NCBI GenBank assembly: GCA_000437255.1
Contig: FR899083.1
Coordinates: forward strand, 9,855 to 19,842
DNA length: 9,988 nucleotides
Source of the DNA: Ruminococcus sp. CAG:403
GTDB lineage: Bacteria > Bacillota > Clostridia > Oscillospirales > Ruminococcaceae
Direction: 5' to 3'
Shown: positions 6,839 to 9,988 of the stretch, piece by piece
How positions within the stretch are numbered: position 1 is the stretch's first letter
How the letters are laid out: the number at the start of each line of letters is the position of its first letter
The notes under the pieces: model-generated
The model's database searches: none
What the model saw: only the letters and a program-made list of their open reading frames with translations
What the model was told of the DNA's origin: nothing
Made by a program: the position numbers and the translations under genes

Positions 6839-6867
6839 TTGCAAAAATGTAGATAATATGATAAAAT
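6839..6867 (+). promoter_or_regulatory. Promoter of the amino-acid importer operon
   Basis: TTGCAA (6839-6844), 17 bases, then TAAAAT (6862-6867) with TG one base before it. Hexamers, spacing and the extended -10 make a good sigma-A promoter. Transcription would begin near 6874, about 42 bases before the first start codon. Confidence 0.7.
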
Positions 6868-6876
6868 AAAAAAGTA

Positions 6877-6903
6877 TGCAAGTTTTTTAATAAAGCAAGT
6901 TGG
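6877..6903. repeat. Paired GCAAGTT repeats in the importer leader
   Basis: GCAAGTT occurs at 6878-6884 and again at 6895-6901, 17 bases apart, between the transcription start and the ribosome binding site AAAGGAG (6905-6911). The arrangement TGCAAGTTTnnT...AAGCAAGT is very like that at 5133-5158 upstream of the GH8 gene. Candidate binding sites for a regulator; unproven. Confidence 0.4.
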
Positions 6904-6915
6904 TAAAGGAGAAAA

Positions 6916-7704
6916 ATGACTATGATGAAAAAATTAACCGCACTTACTGTATCTGCTGTAATGGCAGCAACCCTTTTTACAAGTTGTGGTGTTCCTGAAA
7001 ATACTGTACATAGTATTGATGATCTGAAGGGAAAAACCATCGGAGTTCAGCTCGGCACAACAGGAGATATTTTTGCAGAAGATGTAGAAGATGCAAAAAT
7101 TGAAAAATACAACAAAGGCGCTGATGCGGTACAAGCTCTGAAGCAGGGAAAGATTGATGCCGTTATTATCGACAGTGAACCAGCAAAGTATTTTGTAGAA
7201 AAGAATGATGATCTCACCATTTTAGACGAACCATTTGCGGAAGAAGAATATGCGATCGCCATGAGTTTGGACAATACAGAGCTGCAAACAGAAATCAATG
7301 CCGCTTTGAAAGAACTGAAAGATGATGGCACACTGGAACAGATTTCCAACAACTGGATCGGAGACAATGCTGGAGAAACACCATATACTTCGCCAGATAA
7401 CGTAGACAGAAGCAATGGTACACTTGTTATGGCTACCAATGCAGAATTCCCGCCATATGAAAGCAAAGATGGTACGGAAGTTGTTGGCATTGATGCGGAT
7501 ATGATGCAAGCTGTTTGTGATAAATTGGGCTATGAGCTGAAAATTGATGATATGGCATTTGACTCTATCATTTCTGCTGTCTCTTCTGGTAAAGCAGATG
7601 TTGGCGTTGCAGGTCTAACGGTTACAGAAGACCGAAAGAAAAATGTACTTTTCTCAGATGCCTATACGACTTCCAAACAAGTAATCATTGTACGGAACAA
7701 GTAA
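6916..7704 (+). CDS. Circularly permuted amino-acid-binding lipoprotein of an ABC importer
   Basis: A 262-residue substrate-binding protein of the SBP_bac_3 family (type II periplasmic-binding fold), anchored outside the membrane at Cys24 (lipobox FTSC) after a Lys-started signal peptide. The two halves are in reverse order. Residues 35-140 (DDLKGKTIGVQLGTTGD, GADAVQALKQGKIDAVIID, LKELKDDGTLEQI) match what is normally the C-terminal half. Residues 157-262 (GTLVMATNAEFPPYE, GIDADMMQAV, FDSIISAVSSGKADVGVAG, TEDRKKNVLFSDAY, QVIIVRNK) match what is normally the N-terminal half. A Pro/Ser/Asn-rich linker (about 141-156) joins them. The ligand residues expected in this family are kept: Arg230 for the carboxylate and Asp86 for the amino group, so it should bind a polar amino acid. 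First of a three-gene operon. ATG 6916 is four bases from AAAGGAG; ATG 6922 (ten bases) is an equally good start and loses two residues only. Confidence 0.9.
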   Translation: MTMMKKLTALTVSAVMAATLFTSCGVPENTVHSIDDLKGKTIGVQLGTTGDIFAEDVEDAKIEKYNKGADAVQALKQGKIDAVIIDSEPAKYFVEKNDDLTILDEPFAEEEYAIAMSLDNTELQTEINAALKELKDDGTLEQISNNWIGDNAGETPYTSPDNVDRSNGTLVMATNAEFPPYESKDGTEVVGIDADMMQAVCDKLGYELKIDDMAFDSIISAVSSGKADVGVAGLTVTEDRKKNVLFSDAYTTSKQVIIVRNK

Positions 7705-7719
7705 TTAGAGGTCTTGCAC

Positions 7720-8412
7720 ATGACAAAGTTTCTGGATGATTTTAAACAAAATTTTATAGAGCATGATCGGTGGCAGTATTTGACAAACGGTCTAAAAACA
7801 ACACTTATGATTACATTTTTTGCTGCATTACTAGGTTTTGTTTTAGGCTTTTTAGTAGCAATTATACGTTCAACGCATGATAAAACAGGAAAATTAAAGT
7901 TTCTAAATGTACTCTGTAAAATTTACCTAACCGTTATCAGAGGTACACCAACAGTTGTACAGCTTCTGATTACCTATTTCGTTATTTTTAGTTCCGTTCG
8001 AATTGATCAAACACTTGTCGCAATTATGGCATTTGGAATCAATTCCGGTGCGTATGTTGCAGAAATTATGCGTTCCGGCATCATGTCTGTAGACGGCGGA
8101 CAACTTGAAGCGGGAAGATGCCTTGGATTAAGTTATCGACAAACCATGTTCTCCATTATTCTTCCACAAGCATTTAAAGCAGTTTTACCAGCCTTGGCCA
8201 ATGAATTTATTGTATTGTTAAAGGAAACATCTGTTGCCGGATATATTGGAATTGCAGATTTGACAAAGGGTGGCGACATTATTCGTTCACAGACTTATTC
8301 ACCATTCATTCCGCTTGTTGCAGTCGCACTGATCTATTTGATTATGGTTGTTTTCTTAACACGTCTTGTGGGAAAACTGGAAAGGAGACTGGCAAAAAGT
8401 GATCGAGGTTAA
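7720..8412 (+). CDS. Polar amino-acid ABC transporter permease
   Basis: A 230-residue inner-membrane permease of the His/Glu/Gln/Arg family, forming the channel of the importer, probably as a homodimer because no second permease gene is present. Visible features are an N-terminal helix (TTLMITFFAALLGFVLGFLVAII), the RGTPTVVQLL motif after the second segment, and the cytoplasmic EAA loop (EAGRCLGLS...ILPQAFKAVLPALANEF) that docks to the ATPase, with a last helix at FIPLVAVALIYLIMVVFL. Five helices are likely, usual for this family. ATG 7720 is eight bases after AGAGG (7707-7711); an in-frame TTG at 7714 is too close to that site. It begins 15 bases after the binding-protein stop, and its end overlaps the ATPase gene. 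Substrate is one of the polar amino acids, not decidable here. Confidence 0.93.
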   Translation: MTKFLDDFKQNFIEHDRWQYLTNGLKTTLMITFFAALLGFVLGFLVAIIRSTHDKTGKLKFLNVLCKIYLTVIRGTPTVVQLLITYFVIFSSVRIDQTLVAIMAFGINSGAYVAEIMRSGIMSVDGGQLEAGRCLGLSYRQTMFSIILPQAFKAVLPALANEFIVLLKETSVAGYIGIADLTKGGDIIRSQTYSPFIPLVAVALIYLIMVVFLTRLVGKLERRLAKSDRG

Positions 8413-9127
8413 AAATCTTGTCAAGTCCTTTGGCGAAAATACTGTACTGAATCATGTCAATGAAACCATTGAAAAAAGTGAAAAGGTTGTCATTATTGGT
8501 CCATCTGGTTCCGGAAAATCTACATTTTTAAGATGTTTGAATTTGTTGGAAACACCGACATCAGGCAATATTATCTTTGAAGGAAAAGATATTACAAAGG
8601 CAAGTGACACAGAAATCAATCAATTGCGGCAGCGAATGGGAATGGTATTTCAACATTTTAATCTATTCCCACACCTAACCATTCAAAAGAATATTACATT
8701 GGCTCCTGTTAAACTTGGACTTATGACACAAAACGAAGCCAATCATCGTGCAGAAGAATTACTGGAAACAGTTGGTCTTCCTGATAAGGCTGATGCCTAT
8801 CCGGCTATGTTATCCGGTGGACAAAAGCAACGAATTGCCATTGCACGTTCCCTCGCCATGAATCCGGATGTCATGTTGTTTGATGAACCAACATCTGCAC
8901 TGGATCCCGAAATGGTCGGAGAAGTTTTAAATCTAATGAAACGATTGGCAGACGATGGTATGACAATGGTCGTTGTAACGCACGAAATGGGCTTTGCAAG
9001 AGAAGTAGCCTCTCGTGTTCTCTTTATGGCAGACGGTGGAATTCTAGAAGAAAACAATCCAAAAGACTTTTTTGAACATCCCCAAAACAAACGTTTACAA
9101 GATTTTCTTTCAAAGGTTTTGAAATAA
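8399..9127 (+). CDS. Polar amino-acid ABC transporter ATP-binding protein (GlnQ type)
   Basis: A 242-residue cytoplasmic ATPase that powers the importer. All nucleotide-binding motifs are intact: Walker A GPSGSGKST (34-42), Q-loop VFQHFNLFPH (Gln85), signature LSGGQKQR (138-145), Walker B VMLFDEP (158-164, Glu163), D-loop SALD (166-169) and the switch His195 in VVTHE. Length and sequence are typical of the GlnQ/HisP group. The start is taken as the GTG at 8399, giving the family N-terminus MIEVKNLVKSFG; an ATG at 8366 lies inside the permease and would add 11 residues absent from relatives. AAAGGAG (8381-8387) lies 11 bases upstream. The first 14 bases overlap the permease gene in another frame, indicating coupled translation. 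It ends the operon. Confidence 0.95.
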   Translation: MIEVKNLVKSFGENTVLNHVNETIEKSEKVVIIGPSGSGKSTFLRCLNLLETPTSGNIIFEGKDITKASDTEINQLRQRMGMVFQHFNLFPHLTIQKNITLAPVKLGLMTQNEANHRAEELLETVGLPDKADAYPAMLSGGQKQRIAIARSLAMNPDVMLFDEPTSALDPEMVGEVLNLMKRLADDGMTMVVVTHEMGFAREVASRVLFMADGGILEENNPKDFFEHPQNKRLQDFLSKVLK

Positions 9128-9142
9128 GTGAGTTCTAAAAAT

Positions 9143-9173
9143 AAAAATCCCCCGGCAATGCTGGGGGATTTTT
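9143..9173 (+). terminator. Terminator of the importer operon
   Basis: AAAAATCCCCC (9143-9153) pairs with GGGGGATTTTT (9163-9173), with three further pairs inside and a 3-base loop. The stem begins 15 bases after the ATPase stop codon. Its A/T arms allow it to act on both strands. Confidence 0.93.
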
Positions 9174-9195
9174 ATAATTACTGTATAATACATTG

Positions 9196-9236
9196 AAAAG
9201 AGGGGCTGCAAAGTTTTACAGGCCCCTCTTTTTTAC
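9196..9236 (-). terminator. Terminator of the dockerin-protein gene
   Basis: AAAAGAGGGGC (9196-9206) pairs with GCCCCTCTTTT (9222-9232) over 11 bases, with a 15-base loop. It lies 26 bases after the stop codon of the minus-strand dockerin gene. The U-run is longer on the plus strand, so it may also back up the importer terminator. Confidence 0.8.
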
Positions 9237-9262
9237 AAATGAAATGCTTTTAAAATAAACAC

Positions 9263-9988
9263 TTACGCACTAGGCAGTGTATCGACCAAACGAGCTAAAT
9301 ACTGAACTAGAACAAGTAAATCTTGATCATTAACAGTTCCATCGGCATTGACATCAGCATTTGCCAATGCGCCATCACTCAGTTCAACTGTGCCATTGAG
9401 GTATTTACACAGGCGAACTGCATCTGCTAGAGAAACAGTACCATCTTCATTAAGATCACCATACCGTAGAACTGGCGGTATTACACTGGAAACCGCACTA
9501 GTTGTTGTCGTTGTAGTAGTACCATTCGTAGTAGTTGTTGTGGTAGTTTCATTTGGAACCGTGGCAGTTGTAATTGCAGTAGTAGTTGTGGAAGAATCAG
9601 GAGCTCCTGTAGTTGTAGAGATAGAAGTTGTTGTTGCTTCAGAGTTAGAAGTTGTGGTAGTTTCTGCTGTAGTTGTAGTAGTAGTTGTTGTGGTAGTTGC
9701 AGAAGCAGTAGTGGTTGTTACAACTGGTGTTTCATCATATTCATAGACAAGCTGTACACTATTATATGTAACAGAGATGTCAGAACCCTTCTCATCATTT
9801 TTAGAAGATCTCCACCAGTCCTGAAGTTCTGCATATGTATCATTGCAAGATGCAGTTACTTGAGCACTCTTTCCATTTGCATCAACAATTGTATACTGAT
9901 CATCAAAATCGACCACAGAATCTGCTGTTCCTAAACTATAACTGAATGCTTTATTTCCCCATACTTCAGCACTACTGCCTGCTGCAAC
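9263..9988 (-). CDS. Secreted dockerin protein with Thr-rich linker (5' end outside the window)
   Basis: The last 241 residues of a larger exported protein; the frame is open to the window edge, so the N-terminus, signal peptide and most of the main domain are missing. Seen in order: the end of a beta-rich domain with regular hydrophobic strands (KAFSYSLG, QYTIVDANG, ISVTYNSVQLVYEYDE), then a linker of about 80 residues that is nearly all Thr with some Ser, Ala and Val, then a C-terminal dockerin. The dockerin has two calcium loops (DLNEDGTVS and DVNADGTVN), each followed by a helix (LADAVRLCKYL and LLVLVQYLA). The first part could be a carbohydrate-binding module or the edge of an enzyme domain; I cannot assign it. 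Extracellular attachment to a scaffoldin through a cohesin is expected. A GTG at 9916 is in frame but has no reason to be the start. Confidence 0.88.
   Translation of the reverse strand, partial: VAAGSSAEVWGNKAFSYSLGTADSVVDFDDQYTIVDANGKSAQVTASCNDTYAELQDWWRSSKNDEKGSDISVTYNSVQLVYEYDETPVVTTTTASATTTTTTTTTTAETTTTSNSEATTTSISTTTGAPDSSTTTTAITTATVPNETTTTTTTNGTTTTTTTSAVSSVIPPVLRYGDLNEDGTVSLADAVRLCKYLNGTVELSDGALANADVNADGTVNDQDLLVLVQYLARLVDTLPSA
9490..9735 (-). repeat. Low-complexity Thr-codon repeat encoding the linker
   Basis: On the minus strand this stretch is a run of ACN codons, read on the plus strand as tracts of GTAGTTGTTGTGG type. It is an imperfect triplet repeat, prone to length change by slippage, and probably O-glycosylated or simply flexible in the protein. 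The Val-rich plus-strand reading frame across it is only its shadow. Confidence 0.8.

Noticed and set aside
6868..6915. T-box or other riboswitch before the importer operon
   Set aside because: The leader is only about 42 bases, with no stem set or terminator large enough for a riboswitch.
7047..7509. Long minus-strand frames (147 and 95 codons) opposite the binding protein
   Set aside because: They are Ser/Ala/Ile-rich shadows of a gene with clear family motifs; no start signals.
6916..7704. Binding protein as a pseudogene or two broken fragments
   Set aside because: There is one uninterrupted frame with a lipobox, both halves look complete, ligand residues are kept and the operon is intact; permutation explains the order better.
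9182..9232. Small RNA from a TATAAT at 9184-9189 to the hairpin at 9196-9232
   Set aside because: There is no -35 element at a suitable distance, and the hairpin is explained as a terminator of the neighbouring gene.
9348..9746. Val-rich 132-codon open frame on the plus strand
   Set aside because: It is the antisense shadow of the Thr-rich linker (ACN codons read as GTN) and has no ribosome binding site or recognisable domain.

Overview
The window looks like a chromosomal segment of a low-GC, spore-forming, plant-fibre-degrading clostridium, most likely a Ruminococcus-type member of the Oscillospiraceae. The reasons are the AT-rich sequence, Gram-positive AAGGAG ribosome binding sites, a complete cotJ spore-coat operon, and two secreted proteins ending in dockerins, one of them behind a long Thr-rich linker. 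No RNA genes, insertion sequences, CRISPR arrays or prophage genes were seen.

Layout. Positions 1-240 hold a gene-free leader with a possible mother-cell sigma promoter and a terminator-like hairpin. cotJA-cotJB-cotJC (241-1363, +) encode spore-coat components, the last a manganese-catalase homologue. A 17-bp perfect stem (1402-1443) separates them from a convergent two-gene operon on the minus strand (3829-1455). This operon encodes a 91-residue one-helix membrane protein and a 699-residue P1B-type metal ATPase with an unusual SCA membrane motif; the pair resembles a FezA/FezB ferrosome locus. Further along lies an AraC-family regulator (5047-4184, -), divergent from a secreted GH8 glycoside hydrolase with a C-terminal dockerin (5235-6671, +). 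Next comes a three-gene polar amino-acid ABC importer (6916-9127, +): lipoprotein, permease, ATPase. The right edge (9263-9988, -) carries the 3' part of a second dockerin protein.

How the genes fit together. The GH8 enzyme and the dockerin protein probably take part in extracellular polysaccharide breakdown, attached to scaffoldins through cohesins, and the AraC regulator may control the GH8 gene. The importer supplies amino acids. The metal ATPase operon handles intracellular metal, possibly iron storage. The cotJ operon is a separate sporulation unit.

Main discovery. The importer's substrate-binding lipoprotein is circularly permuted. The half that is normally C-terminal comes directly after the lipobox, and the half that is normally N-terminal comes last, ending in a stop codon at the usual inter-lobe junction. 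Other points worth checking are the ferrosome-like pair, paired GCAAGT elements upstream of both the GH8 and importer genes, the hairpin in the cotJ leader, and a GH8 enzyme with Asn where many family members have the catalytic base Asp.
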